Below the pieces are notes generated by a model. The model saw only the letters and a list, made by a program, of their open reading frames with translations, made no database searches and was not told the origin of the DNA. From Fluviicoccus sp. (GTDB taxonomy: Bacteria > Pseudomonadota > Gammaproteobacteria > Pseudomonadales > Moraxellaceae), in contig NZ_JAUSMX010000002.1 of NCBI RefSeq assembly GCF_030646115.1, positions 434,001-498,000 on the forward strand: a stretch of DNA of 64,000 nucleotides, read 5' to 3'. Shown one piece after another: positions 56,953 through 64,000 of this stretch; within the stretch, counting starts at the first letter, position 1, and each line of letters begins with the position of its first letter. Position numbers and translations under genes: made by a program.

Positions 56953-57159
56953 GGCGGGTTCCTGGCCGGTTTCTCCGGCAAAGGGGGTGTGCGTGGGATG
57001 GGGGATTGTACCCGGTGTGGGGCCGGCTGTCAGTTGGCGCGGGTTGGCGGCATCCGGTTATCCGTCCGGCAACTATCCTTTCGGCCATGGGAATGGCATC
57101 ATTCCCAGCGCGCCGCCACCCGGCCTCTTTCTATTCAACCCTTGCATGTGAGACATCTC

Positions 57160-58332
57160 ATGGCCTCCGCTTTTCCTGCTTCACCCGACCGCAGCCGCCT
57201 GGATCGTTTGCTGGGTTATCTGGATGCAGACCCCGCCAACCCGGCCTTGTTGACGGATGCCTTGCAGGAGGCCATTGCCGCTGAAAATCTGGATGCCGGT
57301 GACCGGATTCTGTCGCTGGCGGCGCGGGCGAATGTCACCTCGACGGGCTTTCAGGCGCATGCGCTGCATTTTTGTCTGTTGAAGACGGATTATGAGGCGG
57401 CGGCGGCCTATGGTGACAGCGCCCTGGCGCAGGGGCTGCATCATCCGGCGGTGGTGTTCAATACGGGGTTTGCCCGTTTCTATCTGCAACGTTTTGCCGA
57501 CTGTGCGGCGCTGATGCTTCCTTATTGTGCGGCCAACCCCGCCCATGCGGCGGCGGCGGTGATTGCGGCGCGGGCACTGCACCATCTGGACCGGGAAGAG
57601 GAGGCCTTGCCGTTGTTGGAGCAGGCGTTGGCGGCAGAGCCGGAGCTGCCGGAGGCGCTGGGTGTGAAGGCGCTGTTGCTGTATGAGCTGGACCGCAATG
57701 CGGAGGCGCTGGTTTGTGCGGATATGGCCTTGGCGGGAGATGCTGATCAGCTGGATGCTTTGCTGGCCAAGGGGGAAGTGTTGCTGGAGCAGGACCAGCC
57801 GGATTATGCGGCGATGATTCTGCAGCATTTGGTGGACAAGCACCCGACTTGCGGGCGCGGCTGGTCCGATTTGGCGCAATGCGCGTTTTTGGCGATGGAT
57901 TTGCCGGAGGTGGAGCGATGTGTGCGGCATGGGGTTGAGTTTATGCCGGAGCATATTGGTTCCTGGCATTTGCTGGCCTGGGTGCATATTTTGAAGGGTG
58001 AGACGGGCCAGGCGCGTGAGGTGTTGCAGCGGTCTTATGCGCTGGACCGGAATTTTGCGGAAACCCATGGCGGGCTGGCGGTGGTGGATGCCATGGAGGG
58101 TTTGACGGCGGAGGCGGAGTTGGGCATCCGGCGGGCGTTGAAGCTGGATGCGGGGTGTATGTCGGCACAGTTTGCGCGGTTGCTGTTGTTGAAACAGGGT
58201 GGGGATGCGGTGGGGGCGGAGGCGTTGGTGAAGGAGGTGTTGGAGCAGCCGTTTGGGGAGTCTGGGGAGACTTTGTTTGATTTGGTGGTGAAGCAGGCGC
58301 GGCTGATGTCGGAGGGGAAGACGAGGCATTGA
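57160..58332 (+). CDS. Tetratricopeptide-repeat protein
   Basis: 390 residues of helix-turn-helix repeats (ALLTDALQEAIAAENLDAG, ALPLLEQALAAEPELPEALG, AREVLQRSYALDRNFAETHGG and others), no signal peptide. Likely a protein-protein interaction scaffold; partners unknown. The frame continues antisense over the FAD gene for 560 codons, but the true start is about 57160 (ATG), after the divergent promoter region. Confidence 0.75.
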   Translation: MASAFPASPDRSRLDRLLGYLDADPANPALLTDALQEAIAAENLDAGDRILSLAARANVTSTGFQAHALHFCLLKTDYEAAAAYGDSALAQGLHHPAVVFNTGFARFYLQRFADCAALMLPYCAANPAHAAAAVIAARALHHLDREEEALPLLEQALAAEPELPEALGVKALLLYELDRNAEALVCADMALAGDADQLDALLAKGEVLLEQDQPDYAAMILQHLVDKHPTCGRGWSDLAQCAFLAMDLPEVERCVRHGVEFMPEHIGSWHLLAWVHILKGETGQAREVLQRSYALDRNFAETHGGLAVVDAMEGLTAEAELGIRRALKLDAGCMSAQFARLLLLKQGGDAVGAEALVKEVLEQPFGESGETLFDLVVKQARLMSEGKTRH

Positions 58333-58349
58333 GGGCCGGAAATACAACC

Positions 58350-58379
58350 GTAGGTTGGGCTGAGTCACGAAGCCCAACA
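58350..58379. repeat. REP palindrome upstream of the transposase
   Basis: GTAG then GTTGGGCT (58354-58361), 9-base loop, AGCCCAAC (58371-58378), followed by ATTTTCAGGG. Confidence 0.85.
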
Positions 58380-58396
58380 TTTTCAGGGACGACATC

Positions 58397-58921
58397 ATGC
58401 ATTATCGCCGAGCCCGCGCTGCGGGCGGTTCTTTTTTCTTTACGGTGAATCTGGCAGACCGCCGGCAGGATTATCTAATCCGGTATGTTCAGGATTTACG
58501 GGAAGTCTTCCGGAAGACCCGGGATAAATATCCGTTTCATATTGAGGCGATGGTAGTTTTGCCGGATCATTTGCATGCGATCTGGCGTTTGCCGGAGGGG
58601 GAAGCGGTTTATGCGGGCCGTTGGTCGTTAATCAAGTCGCGGTTTTCGCGGGCCGTTCCGGCGGGGGAATGGGTGAGTGATAGCCGGTTGGCCAAGCGTG
58701 AGCGGGGAATATGGCAGCGGCGGTATTGGGAACACCAGATTCGAGATGCGGAAGATTGGCGACGGCATGTGGATTATATTCATTTTAATCCGGTGAGGCA
58801 TGGGTATGTGCGGCGGGTGGCGGATTGGCCGTTTTCGTCGTTTCACCGGTTTGTGCGTGAGGGTGTGTTGCCAGGGGATTGGGGTGGGTGCGAGGGGAAT
58901 GAGGTTGACTCCGCAGGCTAG
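58397..58921 (+). CDS. REP-associated tyrosine transposase (RAYT)
   Basis: 174 residues, Y1/HUH transposase fold of the IS200/IS605-related RAYT group. HxH metal motif is HLH at 58-60 in LPDHLHAIW; the catalytic tyrosine is likely in DYIHFNPVRHGYVRR. RAYTs cut REP palindromes at single strands. REPs of matching type flank it on both sides, which is the expected setting. Confidence 0.88.
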   Translation: MHYRRARAAGGSFFFTVNLADRRQDYLIRYVQDLREVFRKTRDKYPFHIEAMVVLPDHLHAIWRLPEGEAVYAGRWSLIKSRFSRAVPAGEWVSDSRLAKRERGIWQRRYWEHQIRDAEDWRRHVDYIHFNPVRHGYVRRVADWPFSSFHRFVREGVLPGDWGGCEGNEVDSAG

Positions 58922-58935
58922 CCAACCGGCACCCC

Positions 58936-58966
58936 GTAGCTTGGGCTACGGCGCGAAGCCCAACGT
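58936..58966. repeat. REP palindrome downstream of the transposase
   Basis: GTAG then TTGGGCT (58941-58947) and AGCCCAA (58957-58963), followed by GTTTTCAGGG: same orientation and tail as the upstream REP. Confidence 0.85.
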
Positions 58967-59012
58967 TTTCAGGGGGTTAAGTTGCCATCAACACCATGAC
59001 GAAGGGGGTGTG

Positions 59013-59038
59013 TTGTGGGCTTTGCAGTCCAACCTACA
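59013..59038. repeat. Degenerate inverted REP
   Basis: On the minus strand it reads GTAGGTTGG...CCCAC, a weakened copy opposite to the previous two, marking the left edge of the AT-rich toxin locus. Confidence 0.5.
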
Positions 59039-59065
59039 TCCCAATTCCTTGTTTGCAACATCAAA

Positions 59066-59434
59066 TCAAAGCCGCAATTTTTCATCGCTAACGATGGACA
59101 ATCTAATATTTTCCTCTTTCAATTCTGGAATATATTTCGTAAGCGGCGGCGCGTTATCCTCATCACTGCCCACCTGAATACAAAACTCATCTCCAGAGAG
59201 ATAAACTCCAGAGTCATAAAGCTCATCCTCACTTAGCAAAAATACTTTTTCCTTTCCATGAAAATCATAAAACCTTTCAATAAGCAATTCTAACATTTGA
59301 CTTGTGAGCAGAAATCTCTCTGCCCCAATCCACACAATAGGCCCTTCATACTTCCTATCATCTCCTTTTATACTACAACCAAGGCCAATACACTCATTGG
59401 CCTCCTTGGCAAACAGATAGTAATAAACACTCAT
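59066..59434 (-). CDS. Candidate immunity protein
   Basis: 122 residues, acidic. No recognised motifs. It starts 12 bases after the toxin stop, with a strong GGAG ribosome site, and shares the toxin's AT-rich composition. Small acidic proteins right after a polymorphic toxin are typically its immunity protein. Identity is inferred from position. Confidence 0.6.
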   Translation of the reverse strand: MSVYYYLFAKEANECIGLGCSIKGDDRKYEGPIVWIGAERFLLTSQMLELLIERFYDFHGKEKVFLLSEDELYDSGVYLSGDEFCIQVGSDEDNAPPLTKYIPELKEENIRLSIVSDEKLRL

Positions 59435-59446
59435 ATCCAACTCTCC

Positions 59447-62400
59447 TTACTTGGGGTTATAGATCGGTTGTCTGGGAAGAAGGTTGACCCCCTTCTCATC
59501 GTGAATCACGATCTCAGTTTTTCGATAGAGGTCAAGCTTGGCAATGTTTTCTGGCGTCGGATTGTTATATAAATCCTTACGGTAGCCCCAGAATCTTGAC
59601 ATCCACTTACTAACATCCACTCCTTCAGGAACTTGTACAAAAACCAGATTCCCTTGTGCTTGTCTCTGGGCAGCATGACTCAGCTCGTCTTTAAACGAAC
59701 CAAAAGAGGTGGTGGACTTATTCTCAATTTTAAAGACTGCTCCACCGGGTCCATCAAAGACCAAGTCGGCACCTGCTCCTCCCGGACCAGCAACTTTTCG
59801 TGGGGTGTAGCCATCAGGGGCATACTCGTAAAGCATCTTGCGAGCATTCACCTCAGTTAAAGGGAACTTCTTATTGCTATCAGCAATCAATTCACCAATT
59901 AACGAGTCTCTGTTTCCCGTCGACCCCATAGTCCGCAGTTTAATATTTGCTGAATCAACCTTCACCATGTCCTGCTTATAACTGACTTTAGCCGTTGGCC
60001 TGACTACCTCACTAATTAACCGTTGCTCCACTTTAGTTGGCGCGTAACGATTCGATTTTAAACTGCGCCCTACAACCATGTTTGTCAGTGCTTCACCTGT
60101 TTGAAAGGCGCCTTCCAATTGATCAGGCGTGACATTCGGGTCATTTAAAGCCAAACCAACCGTTGCCATAGTAAAAACTGATGATGTGGCGGCATCTGTT
60201 TTTATTTCTGCCTTCGCCTTCTCCGCAATTATGGCTCTCATTCTGGCTTTATATGCACTATCTGTTGGCCGCAATTCGGGCAACTTTTTCCCTGTGCGCG
60301 GGTCATATCCAACAGGATACGGCATTGTCATGCCATTGCGCTCGGAGTAGCCCTGAGATAACTCAATATCAATTTCAGTTTCCAGGATTGTTTTAGCTTT
60401 ACCCCCCAGCCCGCCAAGATCGGCATGATAAGACGGATGGTTAAACGTAGCCGGCATGCTGCTATCAATCAACGAATCAATGAAAGACGTGGTTTCCGCA
60501 GCCTGCCACAACGGGTTTTTATACGGCATGGGTTCGGTAAAATTCAGTTCATCGATCGGTGCTATCCCTAAATCTGATAACGTTATCTCAGGCAACTCGA
60601 TATTCACTTTCGTCTGCTTCGGCTTCAAACTCTCCGAATTAATGGGGTCAGTTCCCTTTATAGCTGCACGTAAGTAGTCTACACCTTTCTTTGACCAATC
60701 CTCAATTGCACCCCGAGTCTTGCTAGCCCAGTCATCATTCTGATGTCGTAGCCCAAACTGCTTGCCCAAGGAAGAACCCAACGTTGAATACGCCACGTCA
60801 CTATACGAAGGCCGGTCACCACCAAACCACTTATCATTCAACCTGGCAGATGCCAAAGCTGAAACTTGATCTCGGGCGGAAATCCGAATTACATCATTAA
60901 AATCTCCCGCCACGCTGGAATGCCCTGCACTCACCAACGAACCTAACCCAGACCCCACTACGGAAGACGCAACACCAGACCAACTGAAGTGCGTATCGAT
61001 ATTCATCGATTTATTGGCTAAATAGTCGGCAGCGTAACTTGTGGCCCCATTAACCAATGCTGACTTAGCCAAAGTCGCGACATCTGACAAGCTTCGCATG
61101 CCATTATTAGCAATTGAATTAGCCGCATTCGACAAATCATTAATTGACTTGAATTGGCCTAGGAATTGACCTACACCAAATGAAACAATAGCAGAGACAA
61201 ATGACTTACCCACTTGCTTCCAACTGAATTCATGAGTGACTCCTAACACACGTGCAGTCAGTTGCGATGCTATATTTCCAATAATTGAACCAGCTATTGG
61301 TCCAAAAATAAACATTGCCGCGACACTGACCAACGCAATCAGGACCTTTTTCCACCACTTAACCTTCTTCGGCTTGGGAGGAGGCGGCGCCTTAGGCTGA
61401 GGAGTTGTATCCCCCATAATTTTACCGGGGTCGTACACACCGAACACAGTAGAATCATTATGGATATTGGTTACCCGGTTAGGGATATCAATAACCCGGC
61501 CAACCAGCGCACTCAAGTTATCTGTCAGATTCAAGCCATTGGCATCGGCAATCAGATAACCAAGATTGGAGTCACCCCAGACAGATTGGGCAATACTTGC
61601 AAACGTATCTCCAGAATTAATGTTATAGGATGAAGGCGTGCGGGAAGGGTAGCTATCTGAAACCGAGGTAAACTCCGTTCCAAACTCAGTCCCGGAAATA
61701 GTTCCGATATTAGCAATTGGATTGCCATTGAAATAAAAATAGGTTTGACCTGCCGTTAACTGCCCAGCCGTATTATAATCACCCCTAAAGTACATTTTTC
61801 CATCAGCGTTACTGGTAAACCGCCGGTCATATACCTGACCACCAGCACCCTTAACTTGGGTAAGATCACCACGATCAGAATGATAGAAGTCACTGCCACC
61901 TGGCGTGTAACCTGCCCCGGTATATGTCACACCAATGTAGTCATCCTTGGAAGAGCCATTTACCCAAGCATAATACTTTGTATACTTGGCCGTAGAGGCA
62001 ATACTTAAACTTCCCGGTGAAACGCGATTCCGAATTTCATACTCAATCTGCAAACCATCACGATCAATTCGGTCGCGAGTAGGCACAGGATCATCTGCAA
62101 ATAACTTATATTTACCTCCATACAGGTTATCCTGAGTCACCTGCATTGACGCATTCGAAGTAGTTTGAAGATATAACTTTCCATCGCCCCGATAATAAAA
62201 AGACTGCACATCAACCAGTGCACCGGATGATTCATTATAATTCAGCTGCTGAGTAACCCCCAATAAGGAAGGCGTGAATCGTGTTGTTGTAACATATGTA
62301 CCAAGCCCCCCAGTGTAAAGATTATAGTATCCTGAATAATAGGGCGTGGACGAATCGCGAAGCTCACCATTCAGACGGCCCCGCACATTAATCCGACTAT

Positions 62401-64000
62401 CAATCTGCAGCAACTCACCGTTAGTCTGGTAAGTAAACCGCTTCTGCTGATATTGATCGCCAAAAAAAAGACTTGCCTTGAAGCTTTCCTCGGTCGCTCT
62501 TCTGCCAGCTGAATCATAGGTTATGGACAAGCCTTTACTCTTTCCGGCGTATAACCCCATGACAATTTCATGATTAGCATTGAGAAATCCTTCAGCAATC
62601 GTCATTCGGCCTTCGGCATCATACTTGTACCAGTTTTCTTCGACACCGGACGAAGCTGTCGCCTTCAATGAAACCTTTCGCCGGTTTCCAAATGCATCAT
62701 AGGCAATATTCAATGAATAAAGCTCTGACGTATTGGCAATGGAAGCAGTGATGGTTGTCACATCCCCCCATTTAAACGAAGACGTTCTGGTAGAGTTATT
62801 GACTGCCACGGTACCTGCAGGAGCCCACATCCTGGAAAGCCGCCCCAAGCTGTCATACATATAATTGACTTTTTGCGAACCTGAAAAAGCAGCTCCATTA
62901 ACAAGGACTGAATAACCATTTTCTTCCTGCATTTTCTGGCTGCGAACATTGTACTGATAAGAGCTCCAGTTATGCTCACCGGCAACTTTTGAAAGCAAGC
63001 CATTATCCAGATATGTGTAGGCCTTAGCACTTCTCCAATTATTCGGATATGAAGGATATGTCACCGAAGTTTCACCTCCCTCCATGGACAATTGACCAAA
63101 ACGGTCATAAGCAAAAGCACAACACACATCCCCATCAATAGTCATGACTACGCGGCCATATGAATCATATGCCCAATACCGGCGACTATATAAAGACATA
63201 AACGGCATAGTTTCAGCAATTTTACGATTATTTACATCGTAAATAAACCGCTTGCTTACGCCAGATTCATCATGTGTGAGTACAACATTTCCTCTCTCAT
63301 CATACTCAAAATACTCAACGTTCCCTGCGTCGCCGGAAAGCACCAAGTTGACATCATCATATATCAGTGTTTCAGCAACTTCCTCCCCACCACCGCGAAT
63401 TTTTGCATATTGACGGCCAGCATAATCATATTTATAGGAGTCTTCAATCACGGCTATATTAATATTATTAATATAGCCGTGACTCACCAACCTGTCCATG
63501 CTGTCATAGTACATGAACGACAAGTTACCCGCCCCGTTTACTTTGGTAATTTGATTACCAAATGCATCGTATTGATAACTGTTTTTTGAAGATGAACCCA
63601 CTCCTGCAAAATTTGCATCAAAGTCATCTTTTAACAGGTTTGTACCAGCATAGTAATTCCGGCTCTTGAATCTTACCGCTACCGCAGCAACGGTTATTCC
63701 TTGCGAATCAAAATACTGCCCCCTAGTATCAGACTCAGCAATGACATTATCCATTGAATCATAAGAGTATTCCTTGATCATATTGGCAAGGGCTTCTCCT
63801 CCATGCTCATCGGTAATGACAGATGCCGGGCTTTCTACACGAATAACCCGATTAAACATATCATACTGGTACTGAACAACTGTCCCATTGTCATTCATCT
63901 CAGTTGCATTACCCCAACGGTCATAGATTTTATATGAAACAGGGTACACTGTTGTTCCAACATAGTCCTTAAATGAGGGAAGTTGCTGAGCTGTCTCCCG
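59447..64000 (-). CDS. YD-repeat polymorphic toxin with LysM and PD-(D/E)XK-like C-terminus (5' end outside window)
   Basis: At least 1517 residues; the frame is open to base 64000, so the N-terminus is missing. Counting from the first in-window GTG (63949): residues up to ~760 are YD repeats (YDRWGN, YDAFGNQ, YDSMDRL, YDSLGRL); a LysM domain (NSGDTFASIAQSVWGD, ~770-826) follows, then a Pro/Lys-rich segment and a Gly-rich hydrophobic stretch (~860-905, VLIALVSVAAMFIFGPIAGS). The C-terminal ~110 residues contain GADLVF (Asp ~1395) and FKIENKS (E-N-K ~1405-1410), the PD-(D/E)XK nuclease layout. I saw no classical Rhs DPxGL cleavage motif. AT-rich compared with neighbours. Confidence 0.8.
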   Translation of the reverse strand, partial: RETAQQLPSFKDYVGTTVYPVSYKIYDRWGNATEMNDNGTVVQYQYDMFNRVIRVESPASVITDEHGGEALANMIKEYSYDSMDNVIAESDTRGQYFDSQGITVAAVAVRFKSRNYYAGTNLLKDDFDANFAGVGSSSKNSYQYDAFGNQITKVNGAGNLSFMYYDSMDRLVSHGYINNINIAVIEDSYKYDYAGRQYAKIRGGGEEVAETLIYDDVNLVLSGDAGNVEYFEYDERGNVVLTHDESGVSKRFIYDVNNRKIAETMPFMSLYSRRYWAYDSYGRVVMTIDGDVCCAFAYDRFGQLSMEGGETSVTYPSYPNNWRSAKAYTYLDNGLLSKVAGEHNWSSYQYNVRSQKMQEENGYSVLVNGAAFSGSQKVNYMYDSLGRLSRMWAPAGTVAVNNSTRTSSFKWGDVTTITASIANTSELYSLNIAYDAFGNRRKVSLKATASSGVEENWYKYDAEGRMTIAEGFLNANHEIVMGLYAGKSKGLSITYDSAGRRATEESFKASLFFGDQYQQKRFTYQTNGELLQIDSRINVRGRLNGELRDSSTPYYSGYYNLYTGGLGTYVTTTRFTPSLLGVTQQLNYNESSGALVDVQSFYYRGDGKLYLQTTSNASMQVTQDNLYGGKYKLFADDPVPTRDRIDRDGLQIEYEIRNRVSPGSLSIASTAKYTKYYAWVNGSSKDDYIGVTYTGAGYTPGGSDFYHSDRGDLTQVKGAGGQVYDRRFTSNADGKMYFRGDYNTAGQLTAGQTYFYFNGNPIANIGTISGTEFGTEFTSVSDSYPSRTPSSYNINSGDTFASIAQSVWGDSNLGYLIADANGLNLTDNLSALVGRVIDIPNRVTNIHNDSTVFGVYDPGKIMGDTTPQPKAPPPPKPKKVKWWKKVLIALVSVAAMFIFGPIAGSIIGNIASQLTARVLGVTHEFSWKQVGKSFVSAIVSFGVGQFLGQFKSINDLSNAANSIANNGMRSLSDVATLAKSALVNGATSYAADYLANKSMNIDTHFSWSGVASSVVGSGLGSLVSAGHSSVAGDFNDVIRISARDQVSALASARLNDKWFGGDRPSYSDVAYSTLGSSLGKQFGLRHQNDDWASKTRGAIEDWSKKGVDYLRAAIKGTDPINSESLKPKQTKVNIELPEITLSDLGIAPIDELNFTEPMPYKNPLWQAAETTSFIDSLIDSSMPATFNHPSYHADLGGLGGKAKTILETEIDIELSQGYSERNGMTMPYPVGYDPRTGKKLPELRPTDSAYKARMRAIIAEKAKAEIKTDAATSSVFTMATVGLALNDPNVTPDQLEGAFQTGEALTNMVVGRSLKSNRYAPTKVEQRLISEVVRPTAKVSYKQDMVKVDSANIKLRTMGSTGNRDSLIGELIADSNKKFPLTEVNARKMLYEYAPDGYTPRKVAGPGGAGADLVFDGPGGAVFKIENKSTTSFGSFKDELSHAAQRQAQGNLVFVQVPEGVDVSKWMSRFWGYRKDLYNNPTPENIAKLDLYRKTEIVIHDEKGVNLLPRQPIYNPK

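Noticed and set aside
55468-57159. Long plus-strand open frame continuous with the TPR gene (954 codons in all)
   Set aside because: This part lies antisense to the well-supported FAD-dependent dehydrogenase gene; the real gene starts near 57160, where TPR repeats begin.
1-64000. CRISPR arrays, tRNA and rRNA genes
   Set aside because: I found no regular direct repeats with spacers and no tRNA or rRNA sequence; the repeats seen are palindromic REP/MITE types.

Overview
The window is about 60% GC, densely packed chromosome from a Gram-negative gammaproteobacterium. The evidence is lipid A/KDO genes, Lol and Tol-Pal envelope systems, and gene orders known from Pseudomonas and relatives: gyrA-serC with divergent ubiG; comEC-exbB-exbD-lpxK-ycaR-kdsB-ptpA-murB; DUF2062 and lolC-lolD with a PilZ neighbour; glnS/ppiB/lpxH; ruvCAB-ybgC-tolQRAB-pal. 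msbA sits between exbD and lpxK. A Pseudomonadales-like organism, perhaps Moraxellaceae-related, fits, but this is inference from gene order only. I saw no tRNA, rRNA or CRISPR array.

Layout. 1-168: start of an unidentified gene running off the left edge. 206-4051: serC and gyrA (minus). 4266-5887: ubiG and a KfrA-like coiled-coil DNA-binding protein (plus). 5895-14552: a long minus-strand operon from comEC through exbBD, msbA, lpxK, ycaR, kdsB and a low-molecular-weight phosphatase to murB, mostly with 1-17 nt overlaps. 14791-17974: DUF2062 protein, lolD, a LolC/E-type permease and a PilZ protein. 18021-21091: glnS, ppiB, lpxH. 21172-27107: fatty-acid genes (thiolase, long FabG, MaoC hydratase, serine hydrolase, acyltransferase). 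27222-28929: an AT-rich orphan, an RraA-family gene and an NAD(P)-binding protein. 29112-34808: the leucine/isovalerate degradation operon (liuABCD), ending in a clear terminator.

35279-43875 holds a small zinc-ribbon gene, ruvC, a YqhD-type alcohol dehydrogenase inserted between ruvC and ruvA, then ruvA, ruvB, ybgC and the tol-pal operon. The TolA C-terminus and TolB N-terminus lie in a block of different base composition, suggesting allelic exchange. 44019-46785 is a tightly coupled three-gene minus-strand operon: a membrane protein, a radical SAM/SPASM protein, and a 141-residue protein ending in 14 asparagines and a glycine. It looks like a RiPP-type (peptide-modifying) system and is the best candidate here for something undescribed. 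Next come a secreted PLC-like protein with lectin domains, a Crp-type regulator, an alpha/beta hydrolase, pepN and its neighbours, an rRNA/tRNA methyltransferase, a FAD protein and a TPR protein.

The right end (58350-64000) has a REP-associated tyrosine transposase bracketed by REP palindromes. Beyond it is an AT-rich polymorphic-toxin locus: a YD-repeat/LysM protein (N-terminus outside the window) with a PD-(D/E)XK-like C-terminal toxin domain, followed by a candidate immunity gene. REP-type palindromes recur at 27124, 27722 and 54555. Two larger paired-palindrome elements (24143, 30281) and a MITE-like element (43901) lie between operons.
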